Shown: in pieces, positions 40,766 through 50,156 of the stretch
Position numbering within the stretch: the stretch's first letter is position 1
Layout: every line of letters begins with the position of its first letter
Assembly: GCF_003696265.1 (NCBI RefSeq)
Contig: NZ_RFFH01000001.1
Coordinates: 1 to 64,000, forward strand
Direction of reading: 5' to 3'
Source of the DNA: Nocardia stercoris
GTDB taxonomy: Bacteria; Actinomycetota; Actinomycetes; Mycobacteriales; Mycobacteriaceae
Length of the DNA: 64,000 nucleotides
Translations under genes and position numbers: made by a program
The notes under the pieces: generated by a model
What the model was told of the DNA's origin: nothing
The model's input: only the letters and a program-made list of their open reading frames with translations
Databases searched by the model: none

Positions 40766-41473
40766 CTATTGCGGCAGCTCGCACCCGTCGGGTCCGCAGG
40801 TGTCGCCGGAGCCGACCAGCTGAACAGCGGGCGCACGGTTCGCCCACGCGGTGGCCAGCGCCTGCCCGAACACCTCGGCCGGCTGGGCGCCCGAGACGGC
40901 GTATTTGCCGTCGAGGACGTAGAACGGCACTCCGGTGATGCCCAGGTCGGCGGCGGCCTGCTCGTCGGCCCGGACCGCATCGGCGTACGCCGCGGGGTCG
41001 TCGAGGACCGCACGCACCGCCTCGGGGTCGAATCCGGCGTCGGTGGCGATCGTCACCAGGCGTTCCCGGTCGCCGAATGCGGGCCGTTCGTCGGCGAAAT
41101 TGGCGTGATACAGCGCGTCGAGCAGCTTCTCCTGCTCGCCGCGCGCGAGCGCCCAGTGCAGCAGCCGGTGCATGTCGAACGAGCTGCCGTAGTCGCGGCC
41201 CTCGGTGAGATACGGCAGCCCCATGGCTTCGGCCTGGGCGCCGAGGGCGCGCTCGTTGGCCGCGGCCTGCTCGACACTCATCCCGTACTTGCGGGCGATC
41301 TTGGGAATGACGGCCCCGGTGTCGCCGGGGGCGAGGGTGGGGTCCAGTTCGAACGAACGATGCACCACGCGCACGTCGTCGCGGTGCTCGAAGTCGGCCA
41401 GCGCGGTCTCGAAACGCTGTTTACCGAGGTAACAGAAGGGACAGTTGATATCGGTCCAGATTTCTACCTGCAC
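40766..41473 (-). CDS. FrnE-like DsbA-family oxidoreductase
   Basis: A 235-residue thioredoxin-fold protein of the FrnE type. The active site CPFC is at residues 11-14 (IWTDINCPFCYLGKQRF). The helical insertion and GVPFYVLDGKYAVSGAQPAEVF (cis-Pro and substrate-binding strand) are typical, and the C-terminal CGPDGCELPQ carries a second Cys pair often seen in this family. No signal peptide, so it should act in the cytoplasm. Members of the family have been linked to polyketide biosynthesis (frenolicin) and oxidative stress, but most are of unknown role. It is divergent from the next gene across 175 bp. Confidence 0.9.
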   Translation of the reverse strand: MQVEIWTDINCPFCYLGKQRFETALADFEHRDDVRVVHRSFELDPTLAPGDTGAVIPKIARKYGMSVEQAAANERALGAQAEAMGLPYLTEGRDYGSSFDMHRLLHWALARGEQEKLLDALYHANFADERPAFGDRERLVTIATDAGFDPEAVRAVLDDPAAYADAVRADEQAAADLGITGVPFYVLDGKYAVSGAQPAEVFGQALATAWANRAPAVQLVGSGDTCGPDGCELPQ

Positions 41474-41648
41474 AGGGATCCTCTCGTCTGATTTCTCCCG
41501 TATAGCAACATTGTGGTCACCGGGATTGTTCCGGTGGCCCGGAAAGGCTCGCAGCGCGGCGGCCTGCGGCGTAGGATCCGTTGCGGCGCTGCTGTTTGCG
41601 GCTCACACCCGCGGTGGCGTGCCTTCCGTGCAACGCCAGGGGGTTGCG

Positions 41649-42314
41649 GTGGGTTTCTCTCGGATGAGCGTATCGGCCGGACCGTTCCGGTTCGATCTGT
41701 CCGGTTCCGGCGCGCTGCGGCGGCGACACCGGCCCATGGGGCGCGGCGGCCTGTCGTCACGCCGCACGGCCACCGTGCTGCGCCGCACGGCCACCGTGCT
41801 CGATCTCGACCATGCCTCGCCGCCGACCGTGGTGGACGATCTCAACTACGTCGCGCGCCAGGGTTCGCTGTGGCCGGGATACAACCGGGTGCCGGTCCGC
41901 TACGACCTCGCCGATGCCCGCGGTCGCGCCTTCGAGAGCCTGGTCACGGCCTTCCGCGGCCTGATCGGTACCGGTGATCGCTGGCTGGTCGGCTCGTCGG
42001 GCGTGCTGGAGGTCCGGCCTACGCTGCGCGGCCCGAAGTGGCTGGCCGCCAACGTGGTCGTGCCGGGCCTGCAGACTCCCGGCTGCTGGGTGCACTTCCT
42101 GCCGGATCAGGTTCTGGTGCAATCGGATCGGCGCTTCGCGGCCTGGCGCTACGACGAGCTCACGGTCACCGTCACCCCGACGGCCGGCGGCGATGCCGAG
42201 CTACAGATCGCCGGTCCCGGCCTACGGCAGCGCTGGCAGTTGTCGAATGTCGATGCCGCCCAACGCTTCGGCGCCCGGCTGCGCATTCTGGCGGTGGGCG
42301 GCCGCGAGTTGTGA
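41649..42314 (+). CDS. Hypothetical protein with DUF4236-like N-terminus
   Basis: A 221-residue protein. GTG 41649 is chosen because AGGGGGTT lies just upstream and the product then begins VGFSRMSVSAGPFRFDLSGSG, which resembles the GF-R-S-GP-R-NLS-SG start of DUF4236 proteins. That likeness is by eye and weak. A basic stretch with a duplicated RRTATVL heptapeptide follows (residues 38-51). The rest (SLWPGYNRVPVRYDL to RILAVGGREL) is predicted soluble, with alternating strands, and contains tryptophan-rich segments (WLAANVVVPG, CWVHFLPDQVLV). No catalytic motif was recognised. It converges with the ABC transporter genes. Confidence 0.65.
   Translation: MGFSRMSVSAGPFRFDLSGSGALRRRHRPMGRGGLSSRRTATVLRRTATVLDLDHASPPTVVDDLNYVARQGSLWPGYNRVPVRYDLADARGRAFESLVTAFRGLIGTGDRWLVGSSGVLEVRPTLRGPKWLAANVVVPGLQTPGCWVHFLPDQVLVQSDRRFAAWRYDELTVTVTPTAGGDAELQIAGPGLRQRWQLSNVDAAQRFGARLRILAVGGREL
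41760..41801 (+). repeat. 21-bp direct tandem duplication
   Basis: Two back-to-back 21-bp units (41760-41780 and 41781-41801) differ only at the last base and encode Arg-Arg-Thr-Ala-Thr-Val-Leu twice. The frame is kept. Confidence 0.95.
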
Positions 42315-42357
42315 GTCCGCGGCGGTCCGGCCACCCGCGGCGGCGACCGACTCGCGG

Positions 42358-43083
42358 TTACAGCACCTGGGACAGGAACTGTTGCAGGCGTGGGCTTTCC
42401 GGCGCATCGAAGAGCCGGTCCGGGGCGGCGGTCTCCACGACCTTCCCGTGGTCCATGAACACCACCGTGTCGGAGACGTTGCGGGCGAACGCCATCTCGT
42501 GCGTCACCACGATCATGGACAGGCCGCCGGCGGCGAGATCGCTCATCAGCGCCAGGACACCCTTCACCAGTTCCGGATCCAGGGCCGAGGTGGCCTCGTC
42601 GAAGAACATGATCTCCGGCTGCATGGCCAGCGCCCGGGCGATCGCGACCCGCTGCTGCTGACCACCCGACAGCGAACCCGGCCGGACATCGGCCTTGGCG
42701 GCCAGGCCCACCTGCTCCAGTTGGCGCAGCGCGAGCTCGCGCGCCGCGTCCTTGCTCAGCTTGCGCAGTTTGCGCGGACCCAGCGCGACGTTCTCGGCAA
42801 CCGTCTTGTGCGGGAACAGGTTGAAGTGCTGGAACACCATGCCGATCCGGCGGCGCAGCAGGTCCGGGTCGTCGGCCAGCACCGAGCGGCCGTCGATCAG
42901 GATGTCGCCACGCTGCGGTTCGTGCAGTCGGTTCAGCGCGCGCAGCAGGGTCGACTTCCCGGAACCGGACGGGCCGATCACCGTGGTGGTCTTGCCCGCG
43001 TCGACGTGGATGTCCACGCCGCGCAGCACCTGGGTCGCGCCGAAGGCGAGGTGGATATCGGTGCCGGTCAACGAGACTGCCAT
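42358..43083 (-). CDS. Polar amino acid ABC transporter ATPase
   Basis: A 241-residue ATPase of the GlnQ/HisP type. Walker A GPSGSGKST, Q-loop MVFQHFNLFPH, signature LSGGQQQRVAIARAL, Walker B IMFFDEATSALDPE and H-loop VVTHEMAFARN are all present. It powers the fused binding protein-permease encoded immediately upstream, with only two bases between that stop codon and this ATG. GAGGAGG of the ribosome site lies inside the upstream gene's end. An upstream in-frame extension to 43197 is not needed. Confidence 0.96.
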   Translation of the reverse strand: MAVSLTGTDIHLAFGATQVLRGVDIHVDAGKTTTVIGPSGSGKSTLLRALNRLHEPQRGDILIDGRSVLADDPDLLRRRIGMVFQHFNLFPHKTVAENVALGPRKLRKLSKDAARELALRQLEQVGLAAKADVRPGSLSGGQQQRVAIARALAMQPEIMFFDEATSALDPELVKGVLALMSDLAAGGLSMIVVTHEMAFARNVSDTVVFMDHGKVVETAAPDRLFDAPESPRLQQFLSQVL

Positions 43084-43085
43084 GA

Positions 43086-44867
43086 TCAGCCCTCCTCGAC
43101 CACGGGCGGCGCGACCGGTGTGGTCTTGCCGGTCCGCAGCCGGTGGTCGATGTAGTTCACCAGATGGGTGAGCGGCACCGTCAGTGCCAGATAGCACAGC
43201 CCGGCCGCGACCAGCGGCGACAAGTTACCGGTCTGGGCATTGAGATCCCGTCCGACCGCGAACAATTCGCGTTGCGAGGCGAGCAGGCCGAGGAAGTAGA
43301 TCAGCGCGGAATCCTTGATCAGCGCGATGAACTGATTCATCAGGGCCGGCAGCACCCGGCGCACCCCCTGCGGCACGACCACCAGCGTCATCGCCTGCCG
43401 GTAGCCGAACCCGATCGCCCGCGCCGCCTCCAGCTGCCCGGGTTCCACGCTCTGGATCCCGGAGCGGAAGATCTCCCCGATGTAGGCGGAAGCCAAGAGC
43501 GCCAGCGCGAGCGCACCCAGCCAGTACGGGTTGTTGTGCGTGATGTTGCGGACTACCGGCCCGATGCCCAACCCGATGATCAGGATGATCACCACCGCCG
43601 GCAGGCCGCGGAAGATGTCGGTGTAGACCCGGGCCGGCCAGCGCAACCAGCGGGTGCGCGAGATGCCCGCCACCGCGAGCAGCATGCCCAGGGCCGTGCC
43701 GACGACGCCCGAAACGAACGCCAGGATCAAGGTATTGGGCAGGCCGGTGCGCAGCAGATCGGGAAAGGCCTTGCGGTACAACGACCAGTCGAAGAAGGTG
43801 GCGCGCAGCTGCGCGAAGGTCGAGGGCTGGGCGGCGGACGGTGCCGGAGTGCTGCTCGCGTGCTCCTTGGCGATGGCGGCGAAATCCGGGAGTTGCGGTG
43901 CCGGTGCGGCTTTGGAGCCGGGCTTCCAGCCCGGCGGCAACTGTCTGGGTACCCAGTCGGAGTAGAGCTTGGCGTAGGTGCCGTCGGCGATCACCGCGTC
44001 CAGCCCGGAGTTCAGGGCATCGATCAGCGGCTGATTGTCCTTGGCCACGGCGTAACCGACGAAATTGTCCAGGCTGAAGGTGTTCTGGACGACCGCGGCG
44101 GGATCGCCGGGCTTGATCGCGCCGATCGCCTGCTGCGACGGCGCCACCCACGCCTCGATCTGCCCGGTCCGCAGATTCGCGTAGGCGGTGTTGAAGTCGG
44201 GGAACTTCACCGCGTTCAAGTGCAGCGTATTGGTGACGTAGTCGTCCTGCACCGTGCCCTGCACCACGCCGATTCGCGTGCCCCCGTTGAGATCTCCGAA
44301 CCCGTGCACCGAACTGCCGGTCGGCACCACCAGCGAGAAGTAGCCGAAGTCGTAGCCGTTGGTGAAGCCGACCGTCCGGCGGCGATCCTCGGTGGTGGTG
44401 ATCGAGGACGACCCGACATCGAACCGCCGGCTCGCCACATTGGACAGCAGGCTCGCGAATTCGATGCCGGAGAATTGGATTCGCAGTCCCAGCTTCGCGG
44501 CCACGGCCTTCAACAGCTCGTTGTCGAATCCGGTGAAACTGCCCGCGGAGTTCACGCAGATGCTCGGCGGGGCGTCGGAGAGCGTGCCGACACTGATCGT
44601 GCCGGGATTCGCCAGGCCCAGTCGACCGGTGTCGATTTGATTCAGCGGCAACGTATTCGCGGTCGTGTACTTGTCCGAGCCGCCGCTCGAGGCGGCGGCC
44701 AGGTTCGTCGGCGCGGCCGAGGCCGTCGCGACGCCCGGCGGGGAACACAGATCGGTGCGCGGTGCCGCCGCGGCCGGCCCGGCGAAACTGCCGAGCAGGA
44801 TGCCGAGCAGCGCGACCAGAACCAGTGCCGAGATCGGGCCGCGCGGCGCGGCGCCAGTTCCACCCAT
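43086..44867 (-). CDS. Fused solute-binding protein and permease, polar amino acid ABC transporter
   Basis: A 593-residue protein. A signal or anchor segment (ALVLVALLGILLGSFAGPAAAA) is followed by a family 3 solute-binding domain (residues about 80-305: TISVGTLSDAPPSICVN, FTGFDNELLKAVAAKLGLRIQF, VGFTNGYDFGYFSLVV). After a Pro/Ala linker comes a permease domain (about 345-575) with the EAA-type loop EAARAIGFGYRQAMTLVVVPQGVRRVLP. The substrate is probably Glu, Gln or a related amino acid, inferred from the family. Fused SBP-permeases of this type are known in Gram-positives and tether the receptor to the channel. The operon continues into the ATPase. Confidence 0.93.
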   Translation of the reverse strand: MGGTGAAPRGPISALVLVALLGILLGSFAGPAAAAPRTDLCSPPGVATASAAPTNLAAASSGGSDKYTTANTLPLNQIDTGRLGLANPGTISVGTLSDAPPSICVNSAGSFTGFDNELLKAVAAKLGLRIQFSGIEFASLLSNVASRRFDVGSSSITTTEDRRRTVGFTNGYDFGYFSLVVPTGSSVHGFGDLNGGTRIGVVQGTVQDDYVTNTLHLNAVKFPDFNTAYANLRTGQIEAWVAPSQQAIGAIKPGDPAAVVQNTFSLDNFVGYAVAKDNQPLIDALNSGLDAVIADGTYAKLYSDWVPRQLPPGWKPGSKAAPAPQLPDFAAIAKEHASSTPAPSAAQPSTFAQLRATFFDWSLYRKAFPDLLRTGLPNTLILAFVSGVVGTALGMLLAVAGISRTRWLRWPARVYTDIFRGLPAVVIILIIGLGIGPVVRNITHNNPYWLGALALALLASAYIGEIFRSGIQSVEPGQLEAARAIGFGYRQAMTLVVVPQGVRRVLPALMNQFIALIKDSALIYFLGLLASQRELFAVGRDLNAQTGNLSPLVAAGLCYLALTVPLTHLVNYIDHRLRTGKTTPVAPPVVEEG

Positions 44868-44952
44868 GACTCGACCCTATCGGCGCCGCGCGCCACTGCC
44901 GAGGATTTGACGCACTGCGACGCATACCCGCCCGGGCCTACTCGCGCCGGAC

Positions 44953-45231
44953 CTACTCGCGTCGCGCGGCGAGGTCGCGGGTGGCCGCGTCGAGGCGGCG
45001 GTACTTCTCCGCGGTGTCGTAACCGTCGTAGTGGTTCTCGCCGTAAGGCACGTGCGCGAACAGCGCCAGGTCGCGGTCCTTCACATGCCACCCCACCGGC
45101 CCGGTCGGCAGGAACACCGTCACCACGGTCGGCGCCTCCGGTTCGCCCGGGTCGTCGACTCGCACGCTCGGATAGATCGCGGACAGGTGAGCGACCAGGT
45201 GCGCCCGCTCGCGATAGACCTCTTCGCACAT
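44953..45231 (-). CDS. Small conserved hypothetical protein
   Basis: A 92-residue soluble protein starting at ATG 45231 (MCEEVYRERAHLVAHLSAIY). The middle (TVVTVFLPTGPVGWHVKDRDLALFAHVPYG) looks like a compact beta sheet and the end (NHYDGYDTAEKYRRLDAATRDLAARRE) is a charged helix. Small proteins with this DGY-EKYRRL ending occur in actinobacteria and their phages as far as I recall; no function is known to me. It is divergent from the SARP regulator and upstream of the amino acid transporter on the same strand with an 85-bp gap. Confidence 0.7.
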   Translation of the reverse strand: MCEEVYRERAHLVAHLSAIYPSVRVDDPGEPEAPTVVTVFLPTGPVGWHVKDRDLALFAHVPYGENHYDGYDTAEKYRRLDAATRDLAARRE

Positions 45232-45347
45232 CGGATCTCCAGACAGGGGGTGAGCGACGCGAAGATCGCGCCGGATTTCGGCAGGTTCCCGGTAGTGGGC
45301 TGGGTACGCTGGATCGTCGGTATCGCGATCTCCAACTGGTAGGTGGG

Positions 45348-48300
45348 ATGGTCGAGTATTACCTTTTCGGCGGCGTCGAGGCGCGCGTCGACGGTGCGCC
45401 CGCCGCGCTCGGCGGCCCCAAACAGCGCTGTGCGCTGGCCGTCCTGCTGGCCGGACACGGCACCGTGGTCAGCGCCGACCGGCTCATCGACGCGATCTGG
45501 CCCGCCGATCCGCCCGCCAAGGCCCTGGTGTCGGTGCGCTCCTACGTCGCCAACCTGCGCCGCTGCCTGGCCGACGCGAGCCCCGCCGCGGCCGTGCGGC
45601 TCACCAGCCGCTCGCCCGGCTACCGGCTCGAACTGCTCGACGGCGACCGGGTCGACCTGCTGCGCTTCGAGGAACTGGTCAAGAACGGCCGCGCGGCCCT
45701 GGCCGGCGACGACGCGTACGCGGCGTTCGACCTGCTGACCGACGCGCTGGCGCTGTGGCGTGGCACCCCCTTCGGTGCGTTCGCCGACCGGGAGTTCGCC
45801 CGCAACGACGTGCTGCGCTGCGAATCGCTGCTGCACGAGGCGACGGTGGCCCGGTTCGACGCGGGACTGCGCCGCGGCGACAGCACGGCCCTGATTCCCG
45901 AGATCGAGGTCGCGCTCGGCGGGCAGCCGTTGCAGGAGCGGCTGTGGGGCCAGCTGATGCTGGCGCTGTACCGGGCCGGGCGTACCGGAGACGCGCTGCG
46001 CGCCTACGAGCGGGCCGCCGCGGCCCTGGACCGCGAGATCGGCGCCCGGCCGGGTGCCGACCTGCAGGGGCTGCACCTGCAGATCCTCGAGCACGACGCC
46101 GAACTCGGTACGCCGGTACCGGCCCGGCTGCCCGCCACCGGCTCGGCCGCCGTGCCCCCGACCGTGATCGGCCGGGCCGCGGAGCTGGATACCGCCGCCG
46201 CGATGGTGGCGCGGGCGCGGGCCGGCGCCGGGAGCCTGCTGGTGATCACCGGCGACAGCGGAATCGGCAAGACGTCGCTGACCGCGGTCGTCGCGGATCG
46301 GGCCGAGCCGGCCGGGCTCACGGTGGCCTGGGCGACCCATTCCAGCGGGATCCGAGTGCCACGGCTGTGGACCTGGATCCAGATCCTGCGCCGGCTGGGC
46401 CGCGAACTGGGCGCACCCGGCCGGGAACGGGTGCGGCGGGCGGCGCCGGGCGTGGTCGAGGCGCTGGTGCCGGAATGGCACACCGCCGACGCGGTCGGCG
46501 CGAATGTGGTTGCGGCATCGGGCTTTCAGCTCGTCCAGGGGGTGGTCGACGCGGTTGTCGAGCTGGCTGCCGTGCGTCCGCTGCTGCTGGTTCTCGACGA
46601 TCTGCATCTGGCCGACACGATGTCCGCGCAGGTCCTGGGACTGCTCTCGGGCGCGCTGCCCCTGCTGCCGGTCCAGGTGGTCGCCAACTGGACACTGTTC
46701 GGTGCCGACCGGCCCGTCAACCGGCAGGAATTCGATCGGCTGGTCCGCAGCGGCGGCACCACGACGATCCGGCTGCGCGGAATCGACGCGGGCGCGGTGG
46801 CGCGGCTGGCCGCCGACCTGTCGGGCGCGGCGGTGAATCCCGCGATCGTGGACTACCTGTGGGCACACGCCGGCGGTAATCCGTTCTTCGTGCGGGAGCT
46901 GGTGCGCGCCTTCGACGTCGACGGTCGGTTGCAGGGCACCGACGTGCCCGGTCTCGACGCCGTGCCGGATGCGATCGCGGGCGTGGTGGGCAGCCGGCTC
47001 GAGGCGCTGGACGGCCCGAGCCGGCGGACTCTGGCCGCCGCGGCGGTGCTCGGGCCGGAATTCGAGGTGCCGGAACTGGCTTCCATCCTCGGCGAGCCGT
47101 CGACCATCGCGCGGGAGCGGCTGCGGCCGGCGTACGAGACCGGGTTGCTCGACCGGCATCCCGGCCGGCCCGGCAGCTACCGCTTCAGCCACGGGCTGGT
47201 GCGCGACGCGGTGCTGGCGCAGATCTCCGGGACCGACCGGACGACCATCCACGCGGCCGTCGCGGCCGCGGCCGCTGACACGCTCGACACCGCGCCCTAC
47301 GAGGACACGATCGCCGCCGCCGGGCACGCCTGGAACGCGGGAACCGAACTCGATCCCGCCGTGGCGCTGCGGATCCACGAAGCGGTGATCGCGCGGGCGC
47401 TGACCCGCTCGGCCTACGCCGACGTGGTGGTGCTGGTCGAGCACGCGGTACAGATCTGCCGGAGGTTGCCCGCGGAACCCGAACTGCTGGAACGGGAGGC
47501 GACGCTGTGGCTGCATCTGGCCGGCAGCCGCGGGATTCTGCACGGGCAGGTGAGTGCGGCGGCCGCGGCCGCGGTGGACCGCGCGTTCGAGTTGGGCGGG
47601 CAGGCCAAGGGCCGCGAGTTCTACGGCGCCATGGCCATGCAGGCCATGATGCTGTGCGGGCGCGGCCGGCTCGACGAGGCCGAACTGATCTGCGCGGGGC
47701 TCGCGGATCGCTATGCGGCGTGCGGTGATCCGGATGTCGGCGTCGCGGGTCACTTCGTGCAGATCATGATCCACGCGTTGCGCGGCCGGTCCGAGGCCAT
47801 GTTCGATGTCGCCCGCGCCATGCTCGCGACGTTCCCGGCGCCCGAGACCGTCGCCGATCCGATGCACTTCTTTCATCCCCGGGTGTACTGCTGGATGGGA
47901 CTGATGGCGGCGTTGCGCGGCGATCGGGTTGCGGCACAGGAGAATCTGCGGATCGCGATGGAGCTGGCGCATTCGCGCGGCGACGTCTTCAACCTCCTGG
48001 CCGCGCGCCTGAGCATGGTCGAGGCCGACGCGGTCCTGGGCATCTGCGCGGGCACCGGTCCGGCCGCCGACTCGGTCGCGGCCGCGCTCGCGGCCGCCGG
48101 TGCGCAACAGTGGGCGGCGTGCGCGGAAGTCGTTGCGGTGTGGGCGCATACGCTCTGCGGCGCGGGGGTGGACCCGGCCGCCGCCTACGCCGCGTACGAG
48201 GCCATCACCGAGGACGGCAGCACCGTGATGACGGCCTTCTTCCTCGCCCTGCTCGCGGATATCGAGGCGTATCACGGGCGTCCGGAGCAGGCCCACGAAT

Positions 48301-48434
48301 TGCTCTCCCGGGCACGGGTTCTCGCCGATCTGACCGGGGAGCACGCCTGGGACGACCTGCTCGCTGAGCGCGCGGCGCGGCTGCCGCAGCCGCACGGGGC
48401 ACCGGTGCGGACCCCGGTGCCGGACGGGAGCTAG
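45348..48434 (+). CDS. SARP-type regulator with BTAD and AAA ATPase domains
   Basis: A 1,028-residue regulator. ATG 45348 follows AGGTGGG. N-terminal winged-helix DNA-binding domain (VEYYLFGGVEARVDGAPAALGGPKQRCALAVLLAG; VSVRSYVANLRRCL), then a BTAD domain (about 95-245, LWRGTPFGAF, LYRAGRTGDALRAYERA). The AAA_16-type ATPase has Walker A GDSGIGKTSL (about 302-311) and Walker B LLLVLDDLHLAD (about 412-423). A TPR-like helical C-terminal half follows. Large SARPs of the AfsR type activate secondary metabolism or stress genes in actinomycetes. It could act on the PKS locus about 20 kb away, but nothing in the sequence ties them. Its stop overlaps the convergent WYL gene by four bases. Confidence 0.92.
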   Translation: MVEYYLFGGVEARVDGAPAALGGPKQRCALAVLLAGHGTVVSADRLIDAIWPADPPAKALVSVRSYVANLRRCLADASPAAAVRLTSRSPGYRLELLDGDRVDLLRFEELVKNGRAALAGDDAYAAFDLLTDALALWRGTPFGAFADREFARNDVLRCESLLHEATVARFDAGLRRGDSTALIPEIEVALGGQPLQERLWGQLMLALYRAGRTGDALRAYERAAAALDREIGARPGADLQGLHLQILEHDAELGTPVPARLPATGSAAVPPTVIGRAAELDTAAAMVARARAGAGSLLVITGDSGIGKTSLTAVVADRAEPAGLTVAWATHSSGIRVPRLWTWIQILRRLGRELGAPGRERVRRAAPGVVEALVPEWHTADAVGANVVAASGFQLVQGVVDAVVELAAVRPLLLVLDDLHLADTMSAQVLGLLSGALPLLPVQVVANWTLFGADRPVNRQEFDRLVRSGGTTTIRLRGIDAGAVARLAADLSGAAVNPAIVDYLWAHAGGNPFFVRELVRAFDVDGRLQGTDVPGLDAVPDAIAGVVGSRLEALDGPSRRTLAAAAVLGPEFEVPELASILGEPSTIARERLRPAYETGLLDRHPGRPGSYRFSHGLVRDAVLAQISGTDRTTIHAAVAAAAADTLDTAPYEDTIAAAGHAWNAGTELDPAVALRIHEAVIARALTRSAYADVVVLVEHAVQICRRLPAEPELLEREATLWLHLAGSRGILHGQVSAAAAAAVDRAFELGGQAKGREFYGAMAMQAMMLCGRGRLDEAELICAGLADRYAACGDPDVGVAGHFVQIMIHALRGRSEAMFDVARAMLATFPAPETVADPMHFFHPRVYCWMGLMAALRGDRVAAQENLRIAMELAHSRGDVFNLLAARLSMVEADAVLGICAGTGPAADSVAAALAAAGAQQWAACAEVVAVWAHTLCGAGVDPAAAYAAYEAITEDGSTVMTAFFLALLADIEAYHGRPEQAHELLSRARVLADLTGEHAWDDLLAERAARLPQPHGAPVRTPVPDGS

Positions 48435-49399
48435 CGATCGGACCTGTTCGGCCGCACGGCGGTTCGCTCGTGGATACTCGCGAGGTATTCGCGCAGCACG
48501 GGCGGGCCGTGCACAGTGAAGTGGCAGTCGAGCAGCAGCAACCGGATCGCGAGCCATTCGGCGGTGTCCTCGGCGCTGTGCCAACGCGTACCGCCGGCGT
48601 CGGCGGTGAGCTCGCCGTCGCCGAGATGATCGCGGAGCCGTTCCCGTGCGGTGGCCAGGGGCAGGTGCAGCGTGACGTCCGCGCGATAGGTCGCGGCCAG
48701 CGCGCTCTCGGATTCCTGCAGCTGCGTGTAGATCTCGGGATCGGCGAGGTGGTGCCGCGCGGCCGACCCGGTCGGCCGCGGCTGGTGGATCCGGTCCGCA
48801 CGGAAGGTGCGCCATGCCTGTCGATCGACATCGAAAGCTACCAGATACCAGCGGGTGCGCGTGCTGACCAGCTTGCAGGGTTCGACATGTCGTGGTCCTC
48901 GCGTGCCGTCGCGGCGCGTGTACTCCATCCGTACGCGCTCCCGGTTCGCGGCCGCGGCGGCAAGGGCGGTGAGGACATCCGGATCCACGTGCCCGGCGAC
49001 CGGTGCCCGCCAGGTCATCGTGCTCGCCCCGAGAACGCGCACGCGGTGGCGCAGGCGGGCCGGAAGCGACCGGCTCAGCTTCGCGAGTGCACGAACACCG
49101 GCATCCTCGAGTTCGGGAATCCCCTGAACGGCTATGGCACGCAAGCCGATTGCCGCGGCCACCGCCTCATCGTCCTCGAACAGCAGCGGCGGCATCGCGG
49201 TCCCGGCGACGAGCCGGTAACCGCCGTGCGTGCCGAGGTCCGATTCGACGGGATAGCCGAGCTCCCGGAGGCGATCGACGTCCCGGCGGACCGTGCGCTG
49301 GGTGACGTCGAGTCGATCCGCGAGTTCGCTGCCGGCCCAGGTCCGCGGGGTCTGCAGTAGGGACAGCAGGCTGAGCAGGCGTGCGGTGGGTCCGGGCAT
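48431..49399 (-). CDS. HTH-WYL transcriptional regulator (YafY type)
   Basis: A 322-residue regulator beginning MPGPTARLLSLLSLLQTPRTW. The N-terminal HTH_11 motif (WAGSELADRLDVTQRTVRRDVDRLRELGYPVESDLGTHGGYRL) is classic, followed by a WYL domain with TRWYLVAFDVDRQAWRTFRADRI and a C-terminal WCX extension ending with DCHFTVHGPPVLREYLASI. WYL domains bind ligands, probably nucleic acid or small molecules. It is divergent from a VOC protein gene 93 bp away, a common arrangement in which the regulator controls the VOC gene. Confidence 0.92.
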   Translation of the reverse strand: MPGPTARLLSLLSLLQTPRTWAGSELADRLDVTQRTVRRDVDRLRELGYPVESDLGTHGGYRLVAGTAMPPLLFEDDEAVAAAIGLRAIAVQGIPELEDAGVRALAKLSRSLPARLRHRVRVLGASTMTWRAPVAGHVDPDVLTALAAAAANRERVRMEYTRRDGTRGPRHVEPCKLVSTRTRWYLVAFDVDRQAWRTFRADRIHQPRPTGSAARHHLADPEIYTQLQESESALAATYRADVTLHLPLATARERLRDHLGDGELTADAGGTRWHSAEDTAEWLAIRLLLLDCHFTVHGPPVLREYLASIHERTAVRPNRSDR

Positions 49400-49492
49400 G
49401 TTGTCATTCTGCGCCGAAAGTAGGACAGGAACGGTCCTACATCGTGCGTACGGTCGCCGACGACAGCGCAACCCGTCGAGAAGGAGCCCACT

Positions 49493-50017
49493 ATGACCGC
49501 CCCGAAGCCCACCACCCCCGCCGGATACACGACCGTGGCGCCGTGGGTCGTCACCGACGACACCGGCGCCCTGCTCGACTTCATTGCGCGGGTATTCGAC
49601 GGGGAGGAGCTCGCGCGCGTCGCCACGGCGGACGGCTCGATCGGTCACGGTGAGATCCGGGTCGGCGACACCGTCGTGCTGGCGTTCGACCGACGACCGG
49701 AATGGCCGGTGCTGCCGAGCCTGCTGCGGGTGTGGGTGCCCGACGCGGACGCGGCGTTCGCGGCCGCGCTCGCCGCCGGCGCGACCGTGGTGACCGAGAT
49801 CGACAACAGCGCCTTCGGACAGCGCGGCGGGCGCCTGAAGGACCCGTTCGGCAATATCTGGTGGGTTGTGAGCGACGTCGAGGACGTGCCGGAAGATGTG
49901 ATGTGGCAACGGCTTCAGGACCCCGGCTACGCCGCGCAGATGGCCGTCGCGCAGGAGACGCTCGACGCCGAACTCAGCGGGCGGGATCGGGGGCGCAGCA
50001 GCGCTCCCGTGCGCTGA
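49493..50017 (+). CDS. VOC/PhnB-like glyoxalase-fold protein
   Basis: A 174-residue protein of the vicinal oxygen chelate superfamily with the PhnB-like pattern: GYTTVAPWVVTDDTGALLDFIARVFDGEELAR, GEIRVGDTVVLAFD, LRVWVPDADAAFAAALAAGATVV and GQRGGRLKDPFGNIWWV. Two beta-alpha-beta-beta-beta units are visible. Members include resistance proteins and metal-dependent isomerases, and many are uncharacterised. ATG 49493 follows GAGAAGGAG. The divergent WYL regulator is its probable controller. Confidence 0.88.
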   Translation: MTAPKPTTPAGYTTVAPWVVTDDTGALLDFIARVFDGEELARVATADGSIGHGEIRVGDTVVLAFDRRPEWPVLPSLLRVWVPDADAAFAAALAAGATVVTEIDNSAFGQRGGRLKDPFGNIWWVVSDVEDVPEDVMWQRLQDPGYAAQMAVAQETLDAELSGRDRGRSSAPVR

Positions 50018-50156
50018 GCCGCCGGGCTTCCCCGGTCTGGGAGCTGTACCGGCGTCGACCTCCGGCGGACCGGCGCCTACGGTGGAGGCGCGCGACTCTA
50101 TCGATAGGTGCCGGTTGCCGCACGCTCGCGGCGGCCGGAAAAGTCAAAGGAGCAGC

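Noticed and set aside
43143..45347. In-frame extension upstream of the SARP regulator
   Set aside because: It is antisense to the ABC transporter fusion, has shadow-like composition, and the SARP start at 45348 has its own ribosome site and a canonical N-terminus.
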